A DNA stretch of 44,434 bases from Pseudomonadota bacterium (lineage in GTDB: Bacteria; Desulfobacterota; Desulfobulbia; Desulfobulbales; Desulfurivibrionaceae), in the NCBI GenBank assembly GCA_018829945.1, contig JAHJTI010000194.1:1-44434 (forward strand). The letters run 5' to 3'. Shown piece by piece: positions 8,320 to 17,514 of this stretch (position 1 is its first letter; each line of letters starts with the position of its first letter). The notes beneath the pieces are model-generated. The model was given only the letters and a program-made list of their open reading frames with translations. It searched no databases and was not told the DNA's origin. Both the position numbers and the translations under genes were made by a program.

Positions 8320-10575
8320 ATGGAAGATTTACGAAAGCGGCTGCTCAAGTTAGAAGAACGCACCAGCTATCTGAGTCAGATCAAGGATGGCGTTGAGTGG
8401 GCGAATCTCTCCGGGTTGCGCGAAAAATATGTCGCCTTGCGTGACAAGTTTTATGAGTATACGGAAGATCAACTGTCCGAAGAAATCGCGGCGGTTGAAG
8501 AGTCCGTGTCCTTTCTGGAAGCCCGTTGCGAAGAGACCTTGAGCTCCATGGATCGGGTGCGCATTGTCCGCAATCCGCACAGGTTCTCCTTAAAAGACAT
8601 CCTTGAGAATGTCTATGAGGATTACACCGAACTTGGCGGAGCCGAGGAGGTCAGCATTGATCCTTCCATGGTTGCGGCCAGGGCAAGTATCATGCGCCGG
8701 GTGAAAAACAAGTCGGTCATGCAGCAGGTCATGGTCATCGGCCATGAGAAGGGCCATGGCGAGGAGTACCGCAACGGCGGCTGCTCCAAGCCCTGGGGCA
8801 ACGAAAAGGCCCTCCGTTACATGCGGGTGGCTGAGACCGAAGGCATTCCCATCCATTTCTATATCTTCACCCCCGGGTCTTTTCCGGTGGAGGATTATCC
8901 CGGCGCGGGCCAGCAGATTGCGAGAAATCTGTATGCCATGGCCAAACTGCGGGTGCCGATGATTTCCGTTACCTCGGAAGGCGGCTCCGGAGGAGCCGAG
9001 GCCGTTGGCATGGCCGATGTCCGGCTGATGTTTTCCCATGGGTACTACTCGGTTATTTCCCCGGAAGGTGCGGCAGCCATCGAGGGCAAAATCCGCGAAG
9101 GCGAGAAGATGCCCAAGGAGTTGGTGGAGGCATGCGCCGAGCGTTTGCACATCACGGCGGAGGAAAATCTCAAGCTCGGGACCATCGACCGGATTGTCTA
9201 CGAACCGCCTCTGGGCGCCAAACGGGATGATTTTGGATTTTTTAGGGAGCTGAAGTGCGAGATCATCCGAGCCACCGACGAGGTTGTGCTGAAAACCAAG
9301 AGTCTCAGGGCTTTCCGCGCCTATGAATTGAAGATGAAAAAGGCGGAGGAGCGGGTCTTTGAAGAACCGCACATCGAAATTTCCTGGGATCTTAACGAGG
9401 ACGAAGTCAAGCGTCTGCTCAGTTTACGCTCGAAAAAATACCGGGCCATGTCCTTTAAGGGATATTCCGAAGATAACTCGGCCTGCTCCGCTTTTTGCCG
9501 GAAGGCAAGAAAGAGTGTTGCCAAACTGTACTACAGCTTCCGTTATGACCTGCTGAAGAGCCAGCATAAACAGGTGAAAAAAGTTTTCCAGGATGTCTCC
9601 GGCGAGGGTTCCGTGCTGCTCAAGCAGGTTTCCTCCCCCTTTAGCGCGGCGTATGATTTTATCTCGCGAAAACCCGGCTCACGGCCTGGGAAACCACCGG
9701 TGGTCGCCAGCGGCAGCGGGGAAGACCCCATCGAGTTCGGGGATGTCTATACCAGCCCGTTGGCCACCGAGGATCGCACCGTGACCTGCCCCAATTCCGA
9801 GAAGCAGGGGTGCAAGGATCTTTGGGTTCCTGATCTGTATGGTGAATTCGGCGGGGTGTGCGAAAATTGCGGACACCATTTTCCTTTGGAATATCAGTGG
9901 TATCTCAAGCATCTTTTTGATCCTGATTCCATCCGGGAATTCAATGCTGGGGTCTGTTCCGGTAATCCGTTGGCCTATCCGGGCTTTGAAAAGAAGTTGC
10001 AGGCCGCCATTGCCAAAACCGGTCGTCGCAGCGGCATCATTACCTTTGATGCCAGAGTTATGGGTGTTGATCTGGTTGTCGCCATGCTGTACAGCGATTT
10101 CAGAAATGGCACCGTCGGTTCCGCCGAGGGCGAAAAATTTGTGCGGGCCTGTGAAGCTGCCAAGCTGAAACGGCGACCGCTTCTTGCCTATGTGCATACC
10201 ACCGGCGGCATCCGCATCCACGAGGGGACTCTGGGTGTGGCGCAGATGCCCAAGTGCACCATGGCGGTGCGTGAGTATATCGATTCCGGCGGCCTGTATA
10301 TTGTGGTGTACGACAATAATTCTTACGCCGGCCCGGTAGCGAGCTTTCTCGGTTGTTCGCCGTATCAGTTTGCCATTCGCTCCAGTCGAGTCGGTTTTGC
10401 AGGACCCCGGGTTATCCGCGACACCACAGGAGAGGATATCCCCCCCGATTATCACAACGCTCGCAAGGCGTTGCAGCGTGGACATATCCAAGGCATCTGG
10501 GATCGCCGGGAATTTCGGCGGAATCTCCATAAGTCCCTGCTGACCATGGGCGGTGGTAATCTGTATTACAGGTGA
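8320..10575 (+). CDS. Fused acetyl-CoA carboxylase carboxyltransferase (AccA-AccD order)
   Basis: Transfers the carboxyl group from carboxybiotin to acetyl-CoA to make malonyl-CoA for fatty-acid synthesis. The 751-residue protein fuses both carboxyltransferase subunits. Residues 1 to about 310 are AccA-like, with an N-terminal coiled segment, GHEKGHG, and an EGGSGGAEAVG oxyanion-type loop followed by YYSVISPEGAAAI. Residues about 310-480 are a basic/helical linker, and about 485-751 are AccD-like. The AccD part keeps a four-cysteine zinc ribbon, but the first knuckle is expanded: Cys490 and Cys498 (C-x7-C), then Cys514 and Cys517 (C-x2-C). A GGIRIHEG motif also matches AccD. In E. coli accA and accD are separate genes. 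ATG 8320 lies 36 bases after the biotin carboxylase stop. Confidence 0.88.
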   Translation: MEDLRKRLLKLEERTSYLSQIKDGVEWANLSGLREKYVALRDKFYEYTEDQLSEEIAAVEESVSFLEARCEETLSSMDRVRIVRNPHRFSLKDILENVYEDYTELGGAEEVSIDPSMVAARASIMRRVKNKSVMQQVMVIGHEKGHGEEYRNGGCSKPWGNEKALRYMRVAETEGIPIHFYIFTPGSFPVEDYPGAGQQIARNLYAMAKLRVPMISVTSEGGSGGAEAVGMADVRLMFSHGYYSVISPEGAAAIEGKIREGEKMPKELVEACAERLHITAEENLKLGTIDRIVYEPPLGAKRDDFGFFRELKCEIIRATDEVVLKTKSLRAFRAYELKMKKAEERVFEEPHIEISWDLNEDEVKRLLSLRSKKYRAMSFKGYSEDNSACSAFCRKARKSVAKLYYSFRYDLLKSQHKQVKKVFQDVSGEGSVLLKQVSSPFSAAYDFISRKPGSRPGKPPVVASGSGEDPIEFGDVYTSPLATEDRTVTCPNSEKQGCKDLWVPDLYGEFGGVCENCGHHFPLEYQWYLKHLFDPDSIREFNAGVCSGNPLAYPGFEKKLQAAIAKTGRRSGIITFDARVMGVDLVVAMLYSDFRNGTVGSAEGEKFVRACEAAKLKRRPLLAYVHTTGGIRIHEGTLGVAQMPKCTMAVREYIDSGGLYIVVYDNNSYAGPVASFLGCSPYQFAIRSSRVGFAGPRVIRDTTGEDIPPDYHNARKALQRGHIQGIWDRREFRRNLHKSLLTMGGGNLYYR

Positions 10576-10576
10576 T

Positions 10577-10602
10577 TAACAGCTAACAGCTAACAGCTAA
10601 TT
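10577..10602 (+). repeat. Three tandem TAACAGC heptamers just after a stop codon
   Basis: Three perfect tandem copies of a 7-base unit and a partial fourth lie directly behind the TGA of the carboxyltransferase gene and before the biotinyl-protein gene. Confidence 0.85.
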
Positions 10603-10616
10603 CACAACGGTTTGCG

Positions 10617-11264
10617 ATGAATCACGAAATAGATTTCGATGCAATAATTGGCAAGTATCGTTCCGATCCTTTTGAGTATATGGACGTGTGTACAGTCCAT
10701 ACCGGACAGGTTCGGTTCCGGGTAAAGGAAGATTCTCCGGTGGAAGGACCGTCCGGCGAGTGGCACCATGTCCGGGGCACCCTCCTCTATGAACTGCTGC
10801 GGGAAGGGAACCAGAAGAAGATTTTTTCTTTGGGCAACGGGGTGGTTTCTTTTATCCGTGAAGACCTGGAAGGCCAGTTTGTCGAGGCGGGGGAAAAGAT
10901 ACTCACCATCCGGCATCCGTTGAAGAAGCGTGAAATCATTGAGAATATTCTTCGGCAGGTATTGGAGCCTTTTAATGCGCCTGAGCGGGCCAAGTATTTC
11001 TTTTCCCTCGACCTGCAGGCCAAGATCGACAAGCACGGTCAGCGGGCGGTTTCCATCAAGCCCGGTGACGAAATACTGACCATGTCCTTGATGAAGCGCG
11101 ACACGCCGGTGTATTATGCCGGAGAACCGGGAATTATCCACTCCGTGTATTTTCAGCCGGGTGGCAGCGTATCACAGGGCGAGCCACTTCTGGGCATCTG
11201 TTCCCAGGAGAAGTTGCCCATGATTCAGAAGATTATCACCCGCGTCAAGGCTGAATGGGAATAG
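10617..11264 (+). CDS. Biotin-carrier-like protein with two biotinyl/lipoyl-type domains
   Basis: Predicted biotin carboxyl carrier of the adjacent carboxylase, 215 residues. The C-terminal half (about 128-197) aligns by eye with the BCCP hammerhead. The segment GDEILTMSLMKRD puts Lys160 of a Leu-Met-Lys-Arg motif where BCCP has the biotinylated Lys of Ala-Met-Lys-Met. The second strand set follows (GIIHSVYF, then GEPLLGI). The N-terminal half (about 23-105) has the same rhythm (GTLLYELLREGN, then NGVVSFI and GEKILTI) but lacks a lysine at the acceptor position, so it looks like a degenerate second domain. Its stop codon lies in the left arm of a palindromic element. The biotinylation call is inference; the neighbouring biotin ligase supports it. 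Confidence 0.7.
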   Translation: MNHEIDFDAIIGKYRSDPFEYMDVCTVHTGQVRFRVKEDSPVEGPSGEWHHVRGTLLYELLREGNQKKIFSLGNGVVSFIREDLEGQFVEAGEKILTIRHPLKKREIIENILRQVLEPFNAPERAKYFFSLDLQAKIDKHGQRAVSIKPGDEILTMSLMKRDTPVYYAGEPGIIHSVYFQPGGSVSQGEPLLGICSQEKLPMIQKIITRVKAEWE

Positions 11265-11374
11265 TAACCGTTCAATAGCACCACATCTGCTTTGTCATCA
11301 ACCAGTCCGCATACCGTATGTATGGCGGACTGGTCTCTTTCGCGCATCTGTAGCACTATTAAACGGTTACTATT
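11260..11374. repeat. 115-bp palindromic intergenic element (copy 1)
   Basis: The outer arms AATAGTAACCGTTCAATAG (11260-11278) and its reverse complement (11356-11374) match at 18 of 19 positions. An inner perfect 10-bp stem, ACCAGTCCGC (11301-11310) with GCGGACTGGT (11325-11334), lies between them. The motif CACATCTGCTT inside the left side and CGCATCTG inside the right side recur in a second element at 34399-34545. There is no coding frame and no terminal target duplication that I can see. Confidence 0.8.
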
Positions 11375-11469
11375 TTCAGGGCTTTCAAAAAAAATGGGGG
11401 CTTTTGGGTGAGCGATTATATGTGGATGTCACAGCTGACATCCCACTTTACCAGTCAGGGCTGTCGATA

Positions 11470-12396
11470 ATGAACGAGCTTCTTTCTTTTCAATCCGTTC
11501 GGCAACTCATCTCTGACGAGGAGATTCCCGCCCGTCTGCTCCACTATCCGGAGGAGGTTGTCCAAGCCGTATATCGGTATGGCGCTCCGGTGGGCAGCAT
11601 CATTCATCATTTCCCTCAGGCCGAAAGGCTTATGCCCTTTGCCCGTCAGCGGATCAACGAATATGAAGCCCGGGGGCAGTCCTGTCCCAGCGGCATGGTT
11701 TTTCTCGCCGATGAACTCACTGGTGGTCGCGGTCGGTTTCAGCGTTCCTGGCATGCTCCGTCCGGCGGTTTGTGGATGACTCTGGTCATGGCCAATACCC
11801 TGTTGCCGGAAAGCATGCGCCTTTATCCCCTTGCTGCCGGCATGGCCTGCTGTGAAGCAATTCGAAGTTACGGTATTGATGCGCATCTCAAGTGGGTCAA
11901 TGATGTGCATGCGGCAGGGAGAAAGATCTGCGGGGTGCTCTGTGAATCGTTTACCAGCGCAGAGTTTGGTGAGGAGTATGTGCTGATCGGAGTGGGCATC
12001 AATATCAACAACCTGGCTTTCCCGACCGAACTGGGCACGACAGCAATATCCATGAAGGAAATCCTCGGGTGCGACACAGAACTGGCCGATTTTGCCACAC
12101 GTCTGTTGGCCAAGTTTTCCTGGAGTTTCGGTCTGCTTTGCCATGATGAAGCATCACGTCTGGCTGCCGACGATGGTTCCGGTGCGGATCTCCCCGAAAG
12201 TCTCCTACTTGCCGCCTGGCGAGAAATGAGCGACACCGTTGGCCGCCAGGTATGGTTCGGCTTTGATGTCCAGCAGCAGCCCCAGTATCGCGCGGAAGTG
12301 CTGGGCCTTTCTTCGGACGGGGGAATCATTCTCCGCCACCTTGAAAGCGGGGCCGAGATTGTCGAACATTCCGGAGAATTGTTGTATATTGACTGA
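11470..12396 (+). CDS. birA: Biotin--[acetyl-CoA carboxylase] ligase, without DNA-binding domain
   Basis: Attaches biotin to the carrier lysine through biotinyl-5'-AMP. With the ATG at 11470 it is 308 residues. The ligase core shows GGRGRFQRSW (85-94), the biotin/ATP loop with arginines, and KWVNDV (141-146) followed by RKICGVLCE, equivalent to the KWPND...K-GIL-E signature. A small C-terminal domain lies at about 255-308. The first 75 residues are not a recognisable winged helix, so it is probably not a biotin-operon repressor like E. coli BirA. The frame also opens at TTG 11404 or GTG 11422, and the start is uncertain. It follows the biotinyl protein and overlaps the next gene by one base. 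Confidence 0.85.
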   Translation: MNELLSFQSVRQLISDEEIPARLLHYPEEVVQAVYRYGAPVGSIIHHFPQAERLMPFARQRINEYEARGQSCPSGMVFLADELTGGRGRFQRSWHAPSGGLWMTLVMANTLLPESMRLYPLAAGMACCEAIRSYGIDAHLKWVNDVHAAGRKICGVLCESFTSAEFGEEYVLIGVGININNLAFPTELGTTAISMKEILGCDTELADFATRLLAKFSWSFGLLCHDEASRLAADDGSGADLPESLLLAAWREMSDTVGRQVWFGFDVQQQPQYRAEVLGLSSDGGIILRHLESGAEIVEHSGELLYID

Positions 12397-13244
12397 TGGC
12401 ATCTCTATCCACCCCAGTCTCCGTCATCATCCCCACCTATAACCGGGCTGTTTTTCTGGCCCGGGCCATTGATTCGGTTCTTTCCCAAAGCTACCCCGAC
12501 TTCGAACTCATCGTGGTGGACGACGGTTCCACCGACGAGACCCAGGCTTTGCTTGCCTCATACGGCGAGAACCTTAAAGTCCTGCGCCAGGAAAATCGTG
12601 GCCCTGCCGCGGCACGGAATGCCGGAATCAGGGCAGCCCGCCACCCCCTCCTTGCCTTTCTTGATTCCGACGACCAGTTCGCTCCAAACAAGCTGGTTCA
12701 ACAGGCCGCCGCCATGGAGGCGCAGCCGGATCTGCTTATTTCGCACACCCAGGAAACCTGGTTTCGCAACGGCTGCCATCTCAACCAGAAAAAGCGTCAT
12801 GCCAAGGAAGGCGGCAATATTTTTGCCCGCAGTCTGGAACTCTGTGTGGTGGGCATGTCAACAGTCATGGCCCGGCAGGAACTGTTCGACCGGATCGGTC
12901 TGTTCGACGAAAGCTTTCCCTGCTGCGAGGATTACGAACTTTGGCTCAGGGCAAGCATTCTTCACCCCTTTCTTCTTGTGGACATGCCGCTTACCATCAA
13001 GCACGGCGGCAGACCGGATCAAGTCTCGGTGCAGTTCAGGGTCGGCATGGACCGCTTCCGTATCCGGGCACTGGAAAAACTTCTTGTCGATGTTTCGCTC
13101 ACCCCTGATCACTTACGCCTTGCCCGCGAGGAACTGGTTCGCAAGGCCGGTATTTACGGCAACGGCTGTCTCAAGCATGGCCAGAATGAAGAAGGAAAAC
13201 GCTGCCTGGCGCTTGTCTCCCAATATTCCTATACATCAGTGTAA
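12396..13244 (+). CDS. Family 2 glycosyltransferase
   Basis: GT-A-fold glycosyltransferase of 282 residues. It has the N-terminal motif VSVIIPTYNRA, the nucleotide-binding VVDDGSTD, the RGPAAARNAGI segment and the metal-binding DSDD. A later acidic ED(Y)ELW motif is typical of the catalytic base region. Such enzymes move a sugar from an NDP-sugar to a glycan or lipid carrier at the cytoplasmic face. The acceptor cannot be inferred. The ATG overlaps the birA stop (TGATG), so it is probably the last gene of the acc-birA transcript, though unrelated in function. No other glycan gene is nearby. Confidence 0.85.
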   Translation: MASLSTPVSVIIPTYNRAVFLARAIDSVLSQSYPDFELIVVDDGSTDETQALLASYGENLKVLRQENRGPAAARNAGIRAARHPLLAFLDSDDQFAPNKLVQQAAAMEAQPDLLISHTQETWFRNGCHLNQKKRHAKEGGNIFARSLELCVVGMSTVMARQELFDRIGLFDESFPCCEDYELWLRASILHPFLLVDMPLTIKHGGRPDQVSVQFRVGMDRFRIRALEKLLVDVSLTPDHLRLAREELVRKAGIYGNGCLKHGQNEEGKRCLALVSQYSYTSV

Positions 13245-13452
13245 ACATCTCAAATTCCTTCCATTAAGGGCAGATGATTTCGCTGCCATTCCGCAGAATC
13301 ACGAGATGAAATTATCTCATCCATCAGAGCATCTTCTTGTCCAGCTCATTGTTTTTTTGATTTTTTTTTAATATTGCCAATGTTCAGGTTTTATGCCTAT
13401 CATTTAATGTGGCTCTTTTTGCGGTATGGACCAAGACATCAAGAGGTGGGGC

Positions 13453-15456
13453 ATGTGGTGGAATGATTTGAAGATCGGGAAAAAAATGATGCTCGGTTCC
13501 GGCAGTATTCTTTTTCTGCTTGGAGTTGTTGGCGTTCTGGCTTTTTGGGGCCTGGGCAGTGTTGTGCGGGACGGGATCGAGGTGGCCAACGGAAATGCCT
13601 TGCGCGGGGAGTTGTTGCAACGGGAAGTTGATCATTTGAATTGGGCCAAGAAAGTCTCTGCCTATATATACGATGGCAGTATTACCGATTTAGATGTGGA
13701 ATTGGATCATACCAAGTGCGGATTTGGTAAATGGTATTATGGCGACGGACGCAAAGAGGCCGAGGTGATGTTGCCGCTTCTTCGTGAACCCTTGGCAGAA
13801 ATTGCCGAACCCCACCAGAAACTCCACGGATCAGCAATGAAAATCAAGGAGACATTTCGTAAAAAAGAGAACCAGGACGGGCGGCAACAGGCGGATCGTA
13901 TCTATAGCACCGAAACACAGTCAAACTTGACCAAGGTGCAGTCTCTGTTGAACAAATTGACCGGATTGGCCAAGGAGAACATTCTTTCCGAGAATCAGAT
14001 GATTCAAAACGCCAAGACAACCAGGATTGCCATCGTGATTATAGGACTTGTGGCTATCTTTCTTGGCGTAACGGTCTCCCTGTTTTCAGCAAAATCCATA
14101 ACCAGTCCCATTGATTCGGTGGTGGCGGTGAACAATCGGCTTGCGCTTGGAGATGTGGATGTAGCGATGGATATCAACCGGAAGGACGAAGTGGGATTGA
14201 TGCTCACATCCATGAATGTCATGGTTGAAAACCTTAAAGAGACGGCCGGGCTTGCGGAACAGATATCCCTTGGCGATCTGGATGTTCAGGTAAAAATTCT
14301 TTCCGATAAGGATGTTTTGGGGAGATCTCTGGACGCCATGGTCAAAAAGCTGCAGGAAACAGCCCGGTTGGCCGAAAAAATTGCCCTTGGCGACCTGGAT
14401 GTGCAGGTGAAAATTGTATCGGACAAGGATGTGCTGGGTAAATCACTGGCCAGCATGGTGGATAATCTCAAAAAGACCGCAGCACATGCCGAGCAAATCG
14501 CCGATGGCGACCTGCGGGTGGATGTGGCTCTCCTTTCCGATAGAGATAGTCTTGGCAAATCCTTGTCTGCCATGATTGCCAGACTGCGTCAGGTGATCGG
14601 CGATGTGCGGCTTGCCGCTGAGCAGGTAACGGCGGGCAGCCAGGAATTGAGCAGCAGTTCGGAGCAGGTTTCCCAGGGTGCCAGTGAGCAGGCTGCTTCG
14701 ACTGAGGAAATATCTTCGTCCATGGAGGAATTGGCCAGTACTGTGGCCCAGACCGCCGAGCACGCCAGACAGACGGCGGCTATTTCAACCAAAGCCGCCG
14801 CAGACGCACTTGCCGGGGGCAACGCGGTTGCGGAAACCGTGGCAGCCATGCAACTTATTGCGACAAAAATCGAACTTATTGAGGAAATCGCTCGCCAAAC
14901 GAATCTTCTCGCCTTGAATGCCGCCATTGAGGCGGCAAGGGCCGGGGAGCATGGCAAAGGCTTTGCCGTGGTGGCCGCAGAGGTAAGAAAACTGGCGGAG
15001 CGCAGCCAGTTCTCCGCTCAGGAGATCAAGGGGGTTGCTTCGGCCAGTGTAAAAACCGCAGCCAATGCCGGAAAACTCATTGAGGAGATTGTGCCGCAGA
15101 TTCAAAAAACCGCGGAACTGGTCCATGAGATTGACGCGGCCAGCAACGAGCAGGCTCGCGGCATTGACGAGAATGCCAGGGCTATTCAGCAGTTTGATCA
15201 GGTTATCCAGGCCAACAGTGCCGCTGCCGAGGAAATGGCCTCAACCAGCGAAGAATTGACTGCCCAGGCGTCGCAACTGCAGGAAACCATAGCGTTTTTC
15301 ATGGTGGAAACAGCAGGGAGTATTCGTCCTCAGGGACGACCTCTGTCTCTGCCTGTGTCCTCCTCCAAAACTTCGAAAAAAAAAGCATCGGGTGCGGATA
15401 AAGGTGTAAAGCTTGCCCTGCAGTCAACCATAGAAGATGACTTTGAACGTTATTAA
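13453..15456 (+). CDS. Methyl-accepting chemotaxis protein 1: CZB-type sensor and four HAMP units
   Basis: Inner-membrane chemoreceptor of 667 residues. TM1 is at about 13-35, the extracytoplasmic sensor at 36-190 and TM2 at 192-213. Four consecutive HAMP-like units follow (about 214-264, 266-304, 305-343, 344-385), then a long MCP signalling hairpin with tip [20 protein letters not shown], and a flexible tail ending DFERY. The sensor carries the zinc-binding CZB signature: His61 (HLNW), Cys89 (CGFGKWYY), His121 and His125 (HQKLH). The start at ATG 13453 has an AGAGGTGGGG ribosome-binding site; the ATG at 13426 has none. An intrinsic terminator follows at 15484. The signalling half is closest to MCP3 downstream. 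Confidence 0.92.
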   Translation: MWWNDLKIGKKMMLGSGSILFLLGVVGVLAFWGLGSVVRDGIEVANGNALRGELLQREVDHLNWAKKVSAYIYDGSITDLDVELDHTKCGFGKWYYGDGRKEAEVMLPLLREPLAEIAEPHQKLHGSAMKIKETFRKKENQDGRQQADRIYSTETQSNLTKVQSLLNKLTGLAKENILSENQMIQNAKTTRIAIVIIGLVAIFLGVTVSLFSAKSITSPIDSVVAVNNRLALGDVDVAMDINRKDEVGLMLTSMNVMVENLKETAGLAEQISLGDLDVQVKILSDKDVLGRSLDAMVKKLQETARLAEKIALGDLDVQVKIVSDKDVLGKSLASMVDNLKKTAAHAEQIADGDLRVDVALLSDRDSLGKSLSAMIARLRQVIGDVRLAAEQVTAGSQELSSSSEQVSQGASEQAASTEEISSSMEELASTVAQTAEHARQTAAISTKAAADALAGGNAVAETVAAMQLIATKIELIEEIARQTNLLALNAAIEAARAGEHGKGFAVVAAEVRKLAERSQFSAQEIKGVASASVKTAANAGKLIEEIVPQIQKTAELVHEIDAASNEQARGIDENARAIQQFDQVIQANSAAAEEMASTSEELTAQASQLQETIAFFMVETAGSIRPQGRPLSLPVSSSKTSKKKASGADKGVKLALQSTIEDDFERY

Positions 15457-15483
15457 TGCCTGATGCATAGTATGTGCTGCAAA

Positions 15484-15512
15484 AAAACGCCCTTGATTCG
15501 AGGGCGTTTTTC
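15484..15512 (+). terminator. Intrinsic terminator after MCP1
   Basis: The stem AACGCCCT (15486-15493) pairs with AGGGCGTT (15501-15508) around a 7-base loop. It is flanked by A and T runs. It separates MCP1 from the promoter of MCP2. Confidence 0.85.
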
Positions 15513-15546
15513 GTGATGCTTCAGGGCTTTAACGGATATTTATTCT

Positions 15547-15576
15547 TTGACGCGGTTTGTTTCTCATGCGTATAAT
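15547..15576 (+). promoter_or_regulatory. Sigma70-type promoter for MCP2 and probably the downstream che genes
   Basis: TTGACG (15547-15552), 18-base spacer, TATAAT (15571-15576), about 60 bases upstream of the MCP2 start. Confidence 0.7.
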
Positions 15577-15638
15577 TGTTCAATGTGGGTAGTTTTACCG
15601 GGATTGATCGAGGGAGCCGGACAAACAAGGAGCGGAAG

Positions 15639-17426
15639 ATGCAGAAAGACAGATTCAAAAATATGGGGATTGCGTCAAAGTTAAATCTGGCCATTGTGGC
15701 TGCCGTTTTGTTGCTTATGCTCGGTATGACCGTGGCGATCAATGCAGCAGTGCGTGGCGCTATGAGCGAACAGGGAGATTTTTATGTGAATACCCTGAAA
15801 CAACAGCAGAAAAACGAAGAAGCATTGTTGCGCCAGGATCTAGTTTTGAAGGGGAAGTCTTTTGCCGAAATGCTGGCCAGGGTTGGGCAGGATCTTCTTC
15901 TAAACTACGAGTATGCTTTTTTGGAGAAGATTGTCCAAAGCGCGGCCAATGACCCTGATGTCGCCTTTGTCGTGTTCAATGACAAGGACGGAAAGGGTGT
16001 TACCACATCAAGCGTCAAGCCGGAAAATTTTCCTGCGCAAAATATTGTGGAAAAGGAAATTCTGGTCGGGGACCAGAAAGTCGGTTCTGTGATCATTGGG
16101 TTGGATTTTGCTGCTGTTGAAAAGAATATCCAAAAAACCTTAGCAGACGGTAATGTAGTGATCGCCGCAGCCCAGCAGAGACAAAAAGAGGTTTTGCTGC
16201 GGATTGCCATGAGTATTGCCGGGTTTGCCGCTGTAGTAGTTTTGCTTATAGGCGGCATTGTTTATGTCACTATTCGTCATATGATTAAGCCGCTTGTTGA
16301 GGCCGTGGCCCAAGTACGGTTGGTTGCTCAAGGGGATCTGGACGTGGAAATCGTCAGTAAGAGCGGGGATGAGATCGGGCAGATGCTTGAGGCCATGCAC
16401 GGTATGGTCGGAAATCTCAGGGAGACAGCGGAAATGGCCAAAAAGGTTGCTGGCGGAGATCTTGATGTCAGTGTCCGGTTGCTTTCCGATCGCGACAGTT
16501 TCGGGATATCCCTTTCCGCTATGGTGGAGAAGATCAAAAGTATTATCCGCGATGTTCGTCAGGCGGCGGATCAGGTTGCCAGCGGAAGCCAACAATTGAG
16601 CAGCAGCTCTCAGGAGGTTTCCCAGGGAGCCAGTCAGCAGGCCGCGGTTATCGAACAGATTTCTAGCGCCATGGAGGAGCTTACCAGCACGGTGGCCCAG
16701 AGCGCCGACAGTGCCCGCCAGACCACCCACATCGCCACCAAAGCTGCGGCAGATGCTGAGGAAGGTGGCAGAGCCATGCAGGACACGGTGCTGGCCATGA
16801 AGCATATCGCCGAGAAAATCGAGGTCATTGAGGAAATTGCACGCCAGACCAACATGTTGGCCCTGAATGCGGCCATCGAAGCAGCCAGAGCCGGGGAGCA
16901 CGGTAAGGGGTTTGCCGTGGTTGCCTCCGAAGTGCGTAAGCTTGCCGAGCGGAGCAAGGTTTCGGCACAGGATATTCGTGAGGTGGCAATATCCAGCGTC
17001 GACACCGCTGCCAGTGCCGGAGCGCTGATTGAGGCGATGGTTCCACAAATAAAGAAAACCGCTGATCTTGTGCAGGAAATCGATGCGGCAAGCACGGAGC
17101 AGGCGCGGGGTATTGCTGAAAATGCCAAGGCTATCGAGCAGTTTGATCAAGTGGTTCAGTCCAACAGTTCCGTGGCCGAGCAGATGTCTGCGACCAGCGA
17201 GGAATTGAACGCCCAGGCCAGTCATCTTTTGGAGATCATGAATTTTTTCCGGACCGGAGCCGAAGAAAAAGACCGAGGCGGGGTAGCAATTGCCGATGGC
17301 GGTTCCGGGAAGGCTGCCGGTCGGCAACTCCCCCTGCGCAAGGATGACAGTGCGAAACGCGGCAAGGCGGATGGAATTCGCCTTGCCCTGGAGGATCGGA
17401 CAGATGGAGATTTTCAACGTTATTAA
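15639..17426 (+). CDS. Methyl-accepting chemotaxis protein 2: Cache-like sensor and two HAMP units
   Basis: Chemoreceptor of 595 residues. TM1 is at about 14-37 and TM2 at about 189-211. The extracytoplasmic region between them contains a PAS/Cache-like stretch ([20 protein letters not shown], then a strand-turn-strand with DKDGKG). Two HAMP units lie at about 212-262 and 264-310, followed by a signalling hairpin with the [14 protein letters not shown] tip and the C-terminal pentapeptide DFQRY. ATG 15639 follows AAGGAG. The frame is open from 15576 but that part has no ribosome-binding site and overlaps the promoter. The signalling domain ([16 protein letters not shown]) resembles MCP4 more than MCP1 and MCP3. 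Confidence 0.92.
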   Translation: MQKDRFKNMGIASKLNLAIVAAVLLLMLGMTVAINAAVRGAMSEQGDFYVNTLKQQQKNEEALLRQDLVLKGKSFAEMLARVGQDLLLNYEYAFLEKIVQSAANDPDVAFVVFNDKDGKGVTTSSVKPENFPAQNIVEKEILVGDQKVGSVIIGLDFAAVEKNIQKTLADGNVVIAAAQQRQKEVLLRIAMSIAGFAAVVVLLIGGIVYVTIRHMIKPLVEAVAQVRLVAQGDLDVEIVSKSGDEIGQMLEAMHGMVGNLRETAEMAKKVAGGDLDVSVRLLSDRDSFGISLSAMVEKIKSIIRDVRQAADQVASGSQQLSSSSQEVSQGASQQAAVIEQISSAMEELTSTVAQSADSARQTTHIATKAAADAEEGGRAMQDTVLAMKHIAEKIEVIEEIARQTNMLALNAAIEAARAGEHGKGFAVVASEVRKLAERSKVSAQDIREVAISSVDTAASAGALIEAMVPQIKKTADLVQEIDAASTEQARGIAENAKAIEQFDQVVQSNSSVAEQMSATSEELNAQASHLLEIMNFFRTGAEEKDRGGVAIADGGSGKAAGRQLPLRKDDSAKRGKADGIRLALEDRTDGDFQRY

Positions 17427-17514
17427 TCACATCCCTGCGTACCGCAAAATATTAAGCATGATGTGGGCCATGAGAGCCTTGTAATGCGAATCAGCGTGAA
17501 AATGAGGAGGAAAC

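Noticed and set aside
11260-11374. Palindromic element as an integron attC site or a CRISPR unit
   Set aside because: No RYYYAAC/GTTRRRY core pairs at the ends, no integrase or cas genes, and no regularly spaced copies.
13380-13430. Possible sigma54 promoter (TGGCTC...TGCGG) before MCP1
   Set aside because: The GG to GC spacing is 8 bases, not the 10 that sigma54 requires.
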